Positions 11,761 through 23,551 of a stretch of 64,000 nt of DNA are shown in pieces. How positions within the stretch are numbered: position 1 is the first letter of the stretch; every line of letters starts with the position of its first letter. Position numbers and translations under genes: made by a program. Under the pieces are notes generated by a model. It was not told the DNA's origin, searched no databases, and saw only the letters and a program-made list of their open reading frames with translations. The DNA comes from Ligustrum vulgare (Eukaryota; Streptophyta; Magnoliopsida; Lamiales; Oleaceae): the NCBI GenBank assembly GCA_963555705.1, contig OY743181.1, forward strand, positions 28,090,513 to 28,154,512, in the 5' to 3' direction.

Positions 11761-14098
11761 TGGAGGGAGAAGAATCGGTTTGAAGAAATCTAAAAATAAA
11801 ATAATTAATGGTTATGGAAGAGTTAAGAGAGTGTGTGGACTCTTGGAGAATCATGATCATAGTCAAATAAGACTATAATTAATGAAATGAAAATATATAA
11901 TGCCAACAATAAAATGATTAGTGAATTCAAAAAAGGGAAAACTAAAATTACGGAGGGATCGCAACCTATTCCTAATGAAGCAAATTGGTCCTTGACCTAT
12001 TATTTTAGTAACTTCAATCCCCAGCTAGCAAACCAATTGATTTATAAACTAGTTTACAAATTACACAATTTTTCAAACAATTTTTCAGTCATAAATATTT
12101 TCTTTATTCACTTTTCAACCACATATTTTATCTAAAAATATAGATAAATCATTTTTTAGACCATTACCAAACAGATTCATAATAGCTCTCAATTTCACTC
12201 TTATCTTTGATTAAGGTAGCGTTCGGCTACCTCATTAAACCATAGTTTAAATTACAATTTAAACTACACAATTTTCAAATCACTTTTTAGGGTCTGTTCC
12301 GCTATAGATTAATTTGGAATCATTACAAAAATTTAATTTACACAATTTTTCATACCACTTTTTAACCATCCATATTTTCTCTCTCCAATTTTTAACATTT
12401 CATCTTACCTAGAAAACACAAATAAATCAACAAATAATTTCAATTCCTTGATTTGACACAAAACATTCCATATTAAATATAAAAGAACACATCCTTAACC
12501 ATACACATTTTCTCTCTCCAATTTTCAACAACATATTTTACCTCGAAAACAATAAAAACTTTTCTCTCACCTATTTAATTAGCCATTGAACAGTGGCTAT
12601 GAACTCAATTTTTATTATAACACTCGAGTTTTTGATGATTATTCTTGTCTTTGATGAAGAACTTTTTTTTTTTTTTTTTTTTTTTAGAAAAACACGATAT
12701 CATCTTATGTTCAATTAAACAAAAAGAACAAATGTAAAAAAGAGAAAATACAAAATCCTCTTAACTATTGTATTACATTTATCCTTTTTTCATTATTATT
12801 TTTTTATATATAAAAACAAAGGTTAAAATCTTTCAACCTTGACTTTTTTTTTTTTTTTTTTTTAATGACTCGGGTATCTAAATTTCTCCCGACTAATCTT
12901 CGAGGAGAGCGACCTCTCTCCTAGTTCACTTTCCATGTAAATTCGAATGTATTTAAAGTCTTGAACACTTGAAGTAGACATTGAACAACAATTTCCTTCC
13001 CTATGAACCTTTTACATCTGCGAATCTCAGAGAGGAAACATGGCGCACTATAACATGCCCCCATGTAAACACTTGTTTTTCCACATTAAATGTTGTTTTC
13101 CAAGAATCGATATTCGAACTCCCTGATCCTATAACTTCAATTCCTCATATTTTATGTGGTTTATGTCCAAAAAAAAAATTTAGGTGCTTTAATAATAATA
13201 ATAATAATAATTACAATATAAGGAATGTGCTATTTAATGCAATATCAAAGAGGAAATTACGTTGAAAAAGTTTTGGACTCAAGTATTATAGTGGAATTTG
13301 TGGACTTCAGATTTAATTAAAATATGATGTAACAAATAAAAATTATAGTGTGAATTTAATTACCTTTAAGTAAACATAATACGCCTAAATATTACCATAT
13401 GAAATGTTGGAGACCAAGGATACCAAAATAATTAGGTTTGGGATCGACCGTAGAATAATTTTTCCTTAATAAAATAAGTTTTTATTTTATCATTTATTTA
13501 CCTTCACAAGTGCATAAAATCAATTCAAAGGATGAAAAGTAAAAAATATAATAAAAATATTTTAATCGATTGGTTGAAAAAGGCTGTGAAATTTTGGCCT
13601 TCATTTTCAAATGATTTATTTTAAACCAATAATAACTAATGTGTGGGAGTAGTTTAATTGGGGCCTCGTGATTAAGGTTGGACTTCGAAATTAGGGATTA
13701 GATTTTAAGGATAATTATGAGGGTTCCTAATTCTTGTGCCATTGGATGGTGTGAGAGATTTGTGGGGATTTGCAATTTTATTTTGAAGTAATCTAATTGA
13801 AATTGTTAATTACAAGATAAAAATGATCTGGAGTACCAAGAATGTATTTAGAACATCCAAAATGGATGTATTAACTTTTATTAGTTAAACAATTTCACAT
13901 GGACAATACAATAGAGGTTAAGTGTCACATTTATATGTTAACTTTAACTATTATATGAGTGTCACGTGGATGTGTTAAATTTACTTATCAACAACTAAAT
14001 TAACCAATCAATGATTATTTAATATTTCTCTCTCTTGTTTTCAACATAAATTATCATATCACATGTTAAAATATTTATTAACTTTAACAAATAAGTTA
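11761..14098. other. Gene-poor AT-rich DNA with poly-T tracts and MITE-like sequence
   Basis: Poly-T runs lie at 12664-12686 and 12844-12863, and an AAT microsatellite at about 13191-13212. Strings such as CACAATTTTTCA followed by ACCACATATTTT recur at 12060-12135, 12340-12380 and 12500-12540, suggesting decayed MITE copies. I could not define their ends and see no gene. Confidence 0.4.
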
Positions 14099-14426
14099 TT
14101 CCCTCCGTCCCAAAAAGATAGTCTTACGGTTATTTTCACACAGATTAAGAAATAGTAATTAGAATAGTTAAGATATTAAATTTTATCAATGTTTTCCATT
14201 TATTCCCTTTATCCCTTATTTATTGTTTTAAGTGGATTCACTTCGTTTTCCACAAAAAAATTGAAAATGCAATAATTAAGTAGTTTGTGTGCATTGTACC
14301 AAGATACATTAAATAATGGTATATGTGGAAATGAAAAATTTAATACATGCTCAATATGAAAATAAGACTATCTTTTTGGGATAGACAAAAATAGTATACA
14401 TGACTATCTTTTTGGGACGGAGAGAG
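14099..14426. mobile_element. Stowaway-type MITE (Tc1/mariner), 328 bp
   Basis: The left end TTCCCTCCGTCCCAAAAAG and the right end (reverse complement CTCTCTCCGTCCCAAAAAG) are classic Stowaway termini. The element is flanked by TA at 14097-14098 and 14427-14428. The GACTATCTTTTTGGGA end motif occurs twice at the right side (near 14366 and 14402), so the right terminus looks partly duplicated. Confidence 0.9.
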
Positions 14427-14428
14427 TA

Positions 14429-16767
14429 ATAATACACCTAAAAAAAAATCCTTTAACAAGCATGCTAGCATATCCAATGTGGATATAAAAATGACGGTAA
14501 AAGTATTAATCTTTTATTTATTTATTATTATTTTTTAAAAGTTAATGCACTGTTCTCTTTACTGTTTTTAGTTAATTTTCTATTTTTATTATTTTCAAAA
14601 GCGTCAAAAACACGTTCTCTTTATCGTTTTTCAAAATGAGTTTCTCAAAACAAAATTTCTTTTTAGACATAAAATGCAAAACACTAAAAATATCATTTTG
14701 AACATTTTTGTACAAATCCTAGGAATGTTGAAGACGTGGAAAACACTTCAACCTCCTCAACCACTTCCCTCCTTCCCTTCCCTTGGGTTTCAGATTTGAA
14801 AAGTTCACAACGCTTTTCAATTGCGAGCTCCTCTAGTCTAGGTTCTTCATTCTCCAAAGGTTTGTTGGATTTCAACTTTAGAGGATCTCTTCGACACCCG
14901 GTTTCAACATTATATTTGATGTTTTGGTCTTCTCAAGTTCGGGGTTCGTGTTCTAGGGCTCGCGAGCATTGTTCATTTCGAAGCCCATTCGAACTAGGTG
15001 TGCTGACTTCAGCCATTTGTTGTGGTTTCAACATTAGGGCTTTTCGACCCAACACCTATTCTCACTTCTACCGGTGATTTACCTCATTTTCAAGCACTTC
15101 TCTTAGCTGGTTGGATGAAGTTACTACTTACTTGAAGTGGGGAAGACGGCGTTATTGTTCACTAGCTTCCATTTTCCGCTAGGACTTTTGTTCCAGGTTG
15201 GTTTGGTTACCTCTTTTGCATTTTGGTTGGTTGTTTATTGAGAAAAGCTTTCCTGAACTCATTAAAGCTTCAAAATGCTACTGTTGTTGAATGTCTTTTT
15301 CCATTACATATTGGTCTTGTTGCTTTCAATTCATATGATCGAGAAAATGGTGATAAAATTGTGTAACAAATCCCTAATTTATATGTAATGAGACTTAAGT
15401 TATTCTTATCATTCTTTGTCGAGATGGGTGGTGGTGGTGGTGGTGATGGTAGACAGAGTAAAATTTGATTCCATTCTTTAATTTCTGTCAAGAGATGTCT
15501 TTAATTTAAATGCGCGTCGCTACGACTTTTTCCATTTAATTTAAAGGAGTGTTCGTCTAGCCAAATTAAGAATGAAATTAAATTAATTTTCATCGTATTT
15601 AAATTTAAGAATCTTATTCAACATATCCCAATGTCACCATTTTAAATCTTAATTCAAATTTTAAGGATTTTAAAGTTATCCAAATTCATTATTTGATTTA
15701 CGTCCAGATTTTTTTTATATATTTTTGGACTCAAATTGATTTCTAGATCAAAATCTTAATTGTATTATTTTCTTCCAATTTCGAACCACAAATCAATTCC
15801 CTCAAATCGTAAATTTAACATAAATTGCCACACATTCCAACCCAAATTCATGACCCTTACCAATTTCAATTTTTGGCAAATTCCAGCAATCTTCCATCTT
15901 CACATCCCTGATTCTCTCCCTCACCTCCCTAAAATAACATACCAAATTCTGCAATGCCCACAATTCATCCAAATCAGAAATCCAACATATTTCCCCACTA
16001 TTCTCTCATATAAAATTTCTAATCAAAAACATAATGATGATTTACCATATTCCACCCTTTTCATACCTAATTATCCACCATCTTTCCAAAATTTTATATA
16101 TGTCCTCCATCTCCTCACAAATCTCAACACAAATTCAATGCAAGCAAAGCACCATTATAATCATCATCGACCCCTTCATCATCCTCATCGTAATCACCTA
16201 TTTCTTCAGCAATGCCAACTCACACACATCACAACCCAAAAACCACCTGCAACTCCACACCTCAAAACAACCACCTCCTCGATCAGAATTCAGCCACCAC
16301 CTCCGTTCATCATCATCAATCAAAAATTTAGCACCACCACCGCACGCAGCCGAGCCACAGTCCCACTACCACCGGCAACCACCAATCTGTCAACTAGCAT
16401 CAACCCCAAACTCACCATCACCACAGTTCATCATCACCAATCATAAACCACCGAGTCATCAGCCCAACTCCCCTGCAACTACAACTGCTCAACACCACCA
16501 TCACCGCAGACACAGTAATCATCTGCACTACTCAACCGGCCAAGAACCACCACTGTTGCCAACCGTCTGCAACCACAATCCAAACATCACTGCAGAACCT
16601 CAATCTCAGAGCCATAACCAAAATCCCCAATTCAACACCACATCACCTAATCCAATTTCGAACCCTCCATAACCGGCAGCCCACCCCAAATCTATATTTG
16701 CTTTGAATTGGTAAAAAATATTGTTGTTATATTTTTTGTTTATTTAATTTAACTCCAAATGAGTAAA
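14429..16767. other. No recognisable gene; C-rich low-complexity stretch at 15.9-16.7 kb
   Basis: About 15900-16670 is unusually C-rich and G-poor on the plus strand, giving two overlapping His/Pro/Thr-rich open frames (15760-16446 and 16034-16672) without any domain. The same composition occurs inside the Ty3 LTR at 59.9-60.7 kb, so this may be an old LTR piece. The open frame at 14736-15077 matches nothing I recognise. Confidence 0.4.
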
Positions 16768-16777
16768 TATCGTTTTA

Positions 16778-17150
16778 TTTCTAAAATATTTTTTTTTTAG
16801 AAATTTTTCTGATCTTTGAAATAATTATTTATTTTTTAATTAAAATTGATTCGACTCCGGTTCAACCCGATTCAATCTTCTGACCCTCGACCTATTGTCT
16901 CTTTCAGGTCGAACCATTTCAGATTTTCTGAATACGGAGCATTATATAACTTAAATATTTTTTTTTATTTCTAAAAATATTTTTTTTTTAGAAATTTTTC
17001 TGATCTTTGAAATAATTATTTATTTTTTAATTAAAATTGATTCGACTCCGGTTCAACCCGATTCAATCTTCTGACCCTCGACCTATTGTCTCTTTCAGGT
17101 CGAACCATTTCAGATTTTCTGAATACGGAGCATTATATAACTTAAATGAT
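16778..17150. repeat. Tandem duplication, unit 191 bp, two copies
   Basis: TCGACTCCGGTTCAACCCG begins at 16851 and at 17042 (period 191). Surrounding sequence from TTTTTAGAAATTTTTCTG to GAGCATTATATAACTTAAAT is essentially identical between copies, so the duplication is recent. It is non-coding. Confidence 0.9.
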
Positions 17151-17339
17151 ATAATTTAAAATGAAGTAAAAAATATAAAGTAAAACTTTAACATTTGATT
17201 TTTTGGACGATTTTACGGACAATACTTTTACAGTTTGCTCTCACTTGTTGTATTATATTAAACTTCTTGTTGAGATCTTCGATTTGACGCTTATATTACA
17301 TATTTTTCGACTTCAAAATAATACAATAATGTGTATAAT

Positions 17340-19551
17340 TAAAAAATCGGTTTATAAAATGGTTTATAAATCATTTTTGCAAATTTATCGAACACATGCT
17401 TTAATATAATTTTAATACTTATAGTTACCCATAGGATTTTTCAAATACATTCCAACATGCGAGAGTGATTACTTATAAATCTTTTCAATTGTCGTTACAC
17501 ATGAGGAAAAATTATATTCAATCAAGTATGAAATTATTCGATTTTAAAGAAATTCTTTGGATTAGCTATTTAATTTTTTTATTTTTTTTTTATATAATCT
17601 AATTGGAAAACTTATAAAAAAATAAACAATATAATGAATGTTCTTAAGTTCTTTAAACTAAAACATTTTTCGTTCTTTAAACTAAAACTTTTTCGGGTTA
17701 TTTAAATATTTTTCAACACATTTTATACTATAATTTTATATCTTTAGAAATAATTTAATGTTACTTTACCAAATTAGTTACAATACGATTAAACAGAATA
17801 TTTTTGAATAATTTCTTTTAATTATAGACAATTTTAAATTGCCTTTTTTTTAAAAAAAATTGGAACGAAGTATCTCTGTTTGACAAAATATTTTTAAACA
17901 ATTCGCTTTTAAATTACTTTTTAATAACACATATTTTTTCTTTCCACTTTTCAATAACTAATTTTTATCTCGAAAACATCACATTCTTTGTTTTTAAACA
18001 AAAAAATTTAACTACCATTATTTTTTAGATAATTTAAAAGTGCTAGAAACGGTTTTTTTTTTATTTTTTTTAATTTTATTTGGGAACAAATGCAGATAGT
18101 GCTCAAAAGTGTAATTCAAATTTGCATTCATTATACTTTCCAAAATGCAATCATTTTTCATTTATTTTTTAACTTTTTGTGTTTTTGGAAAGTGCATTTT
18201 TGCGAGAAAGTGGGTGTGTGTGTTATTTTTGGTATGGACTTTGTTTTTATATAGAATATATAGATTTTTCACCAAAAAAAAAAAAAAATGAAGTTAAGAT
18301 TCATAATAAGATTATAGACAATTTTAAATTGTCCTTTTTTAAAATTGGAACGAAACATCTCTGTTTGAAAAAATATTTTTAAACAACTCCCTTTTAAACT
18401 ACTATTTTGTAATAACACATATTTTATCTCTCCACTTTTCAATCACTAATTTTTACCCCGAAAACATCACATTCGACGTTTTCAAACAAAAAATTTTAAT
18501 TACCATTATTTTTTATATAATTTAATAGTGCTCAAAACGATTTTTATTTTTACTCTTATTTTTTTATTTGGGAACAAATGCAAGTAGTGCAAAAAAGTGT
18601 AATTCAAATTTGCAAGTAATATACTTTCCAAAATGCAATCATTTTTTATTTATTTTTAATTCTTGTGTTTTTTGCAAAACCTTTCCAAATTTAGAAAGTA
18701 CATTTTGGCGGGAAAGTGTGTGTGTGTATTATTTATGGTAAAGATTTTGTTTTTATAGATAGATGGTTTGAGAAATTTTGTGGTTTATAAAATAATTTAT
18801 AAACCATTTTTGCAAGTTTATTAACCACATGCTTAAACATAATTTTAAGTTACCCATAGGATTTTTCAAATACATTTCAACATTCGAGAGTGATTATTTC
18901 TAATTCTTGTTAATTTTCATTACATATGACGAAAAATTATATTCAATCAAGTATGAAATTATTCGATTTGAAAGAAAATTTCTGAATTAGTTATTTAATT
19001 TTTTATTTTTTATATAATCTAATTGGAAAACTTATAAAAAAATACACAATATAGGGAATGTTTTTAAGTTCTTTAAAATAAAACATTTTTCGTTCTTTAA
19101 ACTAAAACATTTTCGGGTTATATAAATATTTTTCAACACATTATATAATAAATTTAATATCTTTAGAAATAATTTAATGTTATTTCACCAAATTATTTAC
19201 ACTATAATTAAGCAAAATATTTTTGAATAATCTTCTTTTAATTAATTTAACAAAATTTCTAAATTACGGATCTTGAATACTTTTTTTTATAACAATAGAG
19301 AATTATTTATTTATTTTTTAAATTAGATTTATGATGCTTTTGATGTAATTTTTTCACACTTTTTACAAAAAATAATATAAAATGAAGTTAGGATATATAG
19401 TAAGATTAATAGTTATATTAAAATCAATTATCCTATTAAGTAAAAACAAATTTGTTAAAAATTTTTTTTTTTTTAAATTGTCTTTTTTTTGGAATTGGAA
19501 CGAAGCATCTTTATTTGACAAAATATTTTTAAACAACACGCTTTTAAACAA

Positions 19552-19583
<32 letters not shown>

Positions 19584-19600
19584 TTAAGTGAGAATTCTTG
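17340..19600. repeat. Diverged AT-rich segmental duplication
   Basis: A block from TTACCCATAGGATTTTTCAA (17424) through CGTTCTTTAAACTAAAAC (about 17670) recurs at 18844 and 19090. A second block with GGAACGAAGTATCTCTGTTT (17863) recurs at about 18345 and 19497. A third with TATACTTTCCAAAATGCAAT (18131) recurs at 18621. The order suggests a tandem duplication of roughly 1.4 kb with a nested duplication of about 0.5 kb. There is an A run at 19559-19583. No gene is seen. Confidence 0.7.
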
Positions 19601-20810
19601 TTGTTATATTTCAAAAAATGCCTTGATAAATGGACTCTGATGATTTTGAAAGAACTTGCATTTCCTGAATTTTAATAGAAATAGAGCCTCCTCAAATCCC
19701 GAACCTGACCAAACTGTGTTAATATAAACTCTTAATGCTCACATTAGTGTATTACATGTAACCATGTTTTCAGTGTATTGTGAAAGAAAATTTGAGTTTG
19801 AGCCAGTAGTATTCTGCAAGCAAATTAATTAAAAATAGTTTAAGTAGTATTCTACAAAATTTCAAACAGAACGTGTTTTTCAACTATTCATTTTTAAAAA
19901 CAGTTTTTAAAAATGACAAACCAAACCCATTTTCAACAAATTTAAAAGTAAAAATAAAAATAAGAAATACAAAATATTTTTGAAAATGAAAATACAATCA
20001 GAACGCCACCTAATATTTCGCCACTCCCGTCTCTTATCTCTCAGAGCCTCTCTTCTCTCCCTCTCAGCACTCTCTCCCTCTCACCCGCTGACCACTGGCC
20101 ATCACCACTCATCGCACTCCTATTGTAAGAACCCTCCTTCTCCCTCCCCAGCCTGTACGCACATCGCATAGGAGAAGTACATTAGTCTTACTTAGCTAGT
20201 TCATATGAATTTGTTCGATTATTTCTGATTTTCTTTAATCGATCTTCAAATCTTGTTTGGAACACAGGAAATGGTGGTATCAAATCTTGTTCTTCAAGTT
20301 CGTCCCAAGAATTCTCTTTGCCATTCCGTTGTTTGGGTAGGGTGTTATCGTGTAAGCTTCTATATTTTGATTTCTTGGGGGTAGTCTTTGTGTGAGGATG
20401 TAGTTTCTTCATGTATTGTAGTTTGTAAAAAGCTTCTCCCCTGCCCGTCATTTCAGTGGAACTTTTCTTAGCATTTATGCATTTATTTTTTAATTTTTTA
20501 ATTTTTTTTTGCGGTGGGGTGAGTCTGATTGTATAATGTTTTTACCATGTTTTGTAGATTTGTGTTTTTATGCGTGGTTTTTAGAGTTTGTTTGGTGAAC
20601 TTCCTTGTATCATTTTTGATCAATCACACATGTATCATTTTTTGGCAGTCACTCATGTATCTCGGGAAATATCCGTTCTCTTTATGGTTAAATCATATTT
20701 TTTCCCCTTTTGCAGGCATCTGTGTCCGATTAAGGTATATTTGAGTTGTTATTCTTTGAGATGTATTTTTTCAAAGAAATTTATCATTTTTGGCCAATCA
20801 CACATGTGCA

Positions 20811-20924
20811 TGGTTTTCTTTTCATTTGTTATTGATAAATTCACATTTGTATTCATTTTGATAGAGTGGTTTTCTTTTCAATTTTTATTGATAAATTCAC
20901 ATTTGTATTCATTTTGATAGAGTG
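20811..20924. repeat. Short tandem duplication, unit 56 bp
   Basis: TGGTTTTCTTTTCA starts at 20811 and 20867, and both copies continue through ATTGATAAATTCACATTTG to TTTTGATAGAGTG. A weaker upstream similarity (AATCACACATGT at about 20623 and 20797) suggests further local duplication. Confidence 0.85.
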
Positions 20925-21201
20925 TAGATCCTTATTTGCTTATACATTAAGTGCGTGCTAGTTAGCATTTTGACTATCCCAACTTTTACGACCGGACTTG
21001 TAAAAGGGTAGTTATGTGATTTCTCTATGTAGTAAAGTTTTTTTCCCTCCTTTTTAGTTAGTTGAGTTCATGGTTTTCTTCATATAATTTATTTTAAATA
21101 AGCATTAAATTACTATGTAGTGTTTAATATTTCACTTCTAATTTTATTAATTGATATTGATGTTATATTCTAAAATATGTTGTTTCACTTTGAGAAGTTA
21201 A

Positions 21202-22282
21202 GACTGCGTTCTCTCTGTGTTTCAGTTTCCTGTTTTCATTTTCGAAAATGTTTTCTGTTTTCCATTTTCTGTGATTTTTTTCGAAATTGCTGAAAACGCG
21301 TTTGATTTGTTATTTCTGAAAACTGTTTCGAAAATGAAAAGCTGGAAAACGCGTTCTGTTTAAAATTTTGAAGAAAATTATTTCATATTGTTTGTGAATA
21401 TAAATGAAATAAAGATATCATATTTTGAGTTACACAACAAAAATAAATGAAATAACCCCTATCACACAATTTGGTTATACCAAAAAAGTTCAAAAATTCA
21501 TGTTGCCCTTCTAAAGTAATCGTTCAACATTTGAGTAGTAATTTTCCCTTCTAAAGTAATCGTTCCATTTAATACTTTATATAGATACATCCTTCTAGTA
21601 AGCACTCATAACGTTGAAAATTTAAGTTTCAATAAAATTTGCAAAAATCAATTTACGTTAATTAATTATGCCCTTACAAAATAAGTGTCTACAATACAAA
21701 AGTAAAAAAGAAATGTTTAATAATTAAGCACATGATACATCATCAGAAAGATGGTTGAATTTGGTGTTCTATGCAAAAAACAGAGTGCAATTCGGAGTTG
21801 TACATCAAAAGTTATACATGTTTGAAGACAATGACCTATAAAGCAAATACGAAAAGGACTAAATTGAAAGAAAAGTAAAATTTGTGAACTAATGTGCAAC
21901 AAAATTTGAAGTTGAGGGACTTGAGTTGCAAATAAATTAGGATATTTTCGAAAGAAATTTCAAAATTTGAGGATTAAAATGACAAGTTTTGAAAATCAGG
22001 GACCAATAATGTAATTAAAAATGATAAATTTTGACAAATTTCAAATTTTTTTGATTATTTTAAATTTTTTTTTTTTTTAAGTGGAAAACGCGCGTTTTCC
22101 ACTTACAAGGCAAAAATTTCGGAAAACGCGGAAAACGTGATTCTCACGTTTTCCATTTCCTTTACAAATTTTGAAAACGTTTTCGAAATTTTTTTTCGAA
22201 AACGGCGCAAGAGAACGCGTTTTCTGCGTTTTCGGAAATGGAAAACGGAAAATGGCTGGAATACGCCAAAGAGAACGCAGCC
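21202..22282. mobile_element. Inverted-repeat transposon (non-autonomous), 1081 bp
   Basis: The left end GACTGCGTTCTCTCTGTGTT and the right end (reverse complement GGCTGCGTTCTCTTTGGCGT) are flanked by TTAA on both sides (21198-21201 and 22283-22286). Arms of about 180 bp rich in GTTTTC/GAAAAC and CG-containing GAAAACGCG words face each other. The interior is AT-rich and non-coding, with an internal direct repeat of CTTCTAAAGTAATCGTTC near 21510 and 21550. The superfamily is unclear: TTAA could be a 4-bp TSD, or a 3-bp PIF-type TTA/TAA with the rest belonging to the end. Confidence 0.7.
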
Positions 22283-22782
22283 TTAAATGTGCAATTGAAT
22301 GGAAACATTAAAAGAATAATAAATTATGGAGCTAAATTGGCAATAAAGAATCTGAATTCTTAATTTTTTCATAAGTCGGCTTTGTTATATTTTTGTGTTC
22401 AATTAGTACATATTATGAAATTATAATTGTGGTCTTTTGTGATTCAATTCTAATTATGTGCTTGCTGTTATTCTGATAGAAGAAATATGTCAACTCACAA
22501 TTAAAAAGTCCATTAGAAAGAAATTAAACATCTTATATTTCGTATCTTAACAGCTAGCCAAATATGAAATATGGAAATTCAATGAGCTTACTTGTCATTT
22601 AGGAAATGAGGCTTGTAGCTTCCTGCTATTTTGTAGTTTAATTTAATTTATTAGCAAAAGAAAAATCACATTTTAGAGCTTGATGCTTTTGTAAAATTAG
22701 TTAAAAGGAACTCTGCACAGTATTGTATGTACGAAACAGCAGTTACTCTTCAAAATTAACAATATCCAATTCTTGCTTTCAG

Positions 22783-22864
22783 GGAGCTTGCTACAGATGT
22801 TGCATCAGTGGTACAAGTTCTTGGAGAGGTTGGCTCACGTCCTGAGGTGTTTGTTGAACCAGAG
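22783..22864 (+). pseudogene. Orphan spliced exon, host gene fragment
   Basis: An 82-bp block with an acceptor (TTGCTTTCAG before it) and a donor (GTAAGG after it) encodes a peptide starting ELATDVASVVQVLGEV and continuing GSRPEVFVEPE. It looks like a real plant exon by composition and splice sites, but no partner exon is found nearby. I do not recognise the gene. A 5'-leader-like C/T-rich stretch at about 20020-20160 may belong to the same captured fragment. Confidence 0.5.
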
Positions 22865-23520
22865 GTAAGGGTTGCTGCAAGAAAATAACTACATACTTTT
22901 AGTCATCAACATGTTTAGCTAAGCTTAAAAGCTCACTTATAATGAAAAACCAAGTTCTTAAATTGAATGATGCTCTGCCTCTCTCATTAATACAAGTTAA
23001 TTTCTAATTGCTAAGACAGCTAATGGGTGTGAGGACACGAGTCTGAGAGGCAGCGTAAGGTATCAGAGTTGGTTAAGAAATGAAATATTTATCTCTGTCA
23101 CAATGTACTCATATCATTGCTGTCAACATTGATTTCGTAAAACTTCAACTCTGGTCTCCTGCTTACACCAGCAAAGGTTGAAGTTTTGTACTAATGCACA
23201 ACATTCTAATGTGTGCACCAACAAAACTTAAAAGTTATTTACGAATGCACGTCACTTCTTCTTCTTCTTCACAATATCATTTCAAATTTTTTGCATTTGG
23301 ATGTAAATTTCATGCACAACTAACCTTCAAATCCACCAAGATAGAAATGAAATCCAAATACCTTACTATAATTATTTTGCACAATAAATAGGTATTCTTC
23401 CAAGTTCTGATTATAATTATGTTTGGCCTCAATTTTGTGATGTGAGCAACCGTATTTGCATAAATAGGTATATTTTTCTTGCAGACGCCACACAACGCCA
23501 AAAAGAACAGAAAAAGGACG

Positions 23521-23551
23521 CTTGCACGTGCATCGCATGTGTGCCCACTAG
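23521..23551 (+). mobile_element. Possible Helitron 3' end
   Basis: A short stem (CACGTGC, loop, GCATGTG; one mismatch) lies about eight bases before CTAG at 23548-23551, followed by T. This matches the hairpin plus CTRR end of plant Helitrons. I could not find a convincing TC start upstream, so the element is not delimited. Confidence 0.35.

Noticed and set aside
15760..16672. Two overlapping proline/histidine-rich genes
   Set aside because: Low-complexity composition, no domain, no splice or leader structure.
23191..23538. Short open frames near the Helitron-like end
   Set aside because: No domain, overlapping frames on both strands, AT-rich context.
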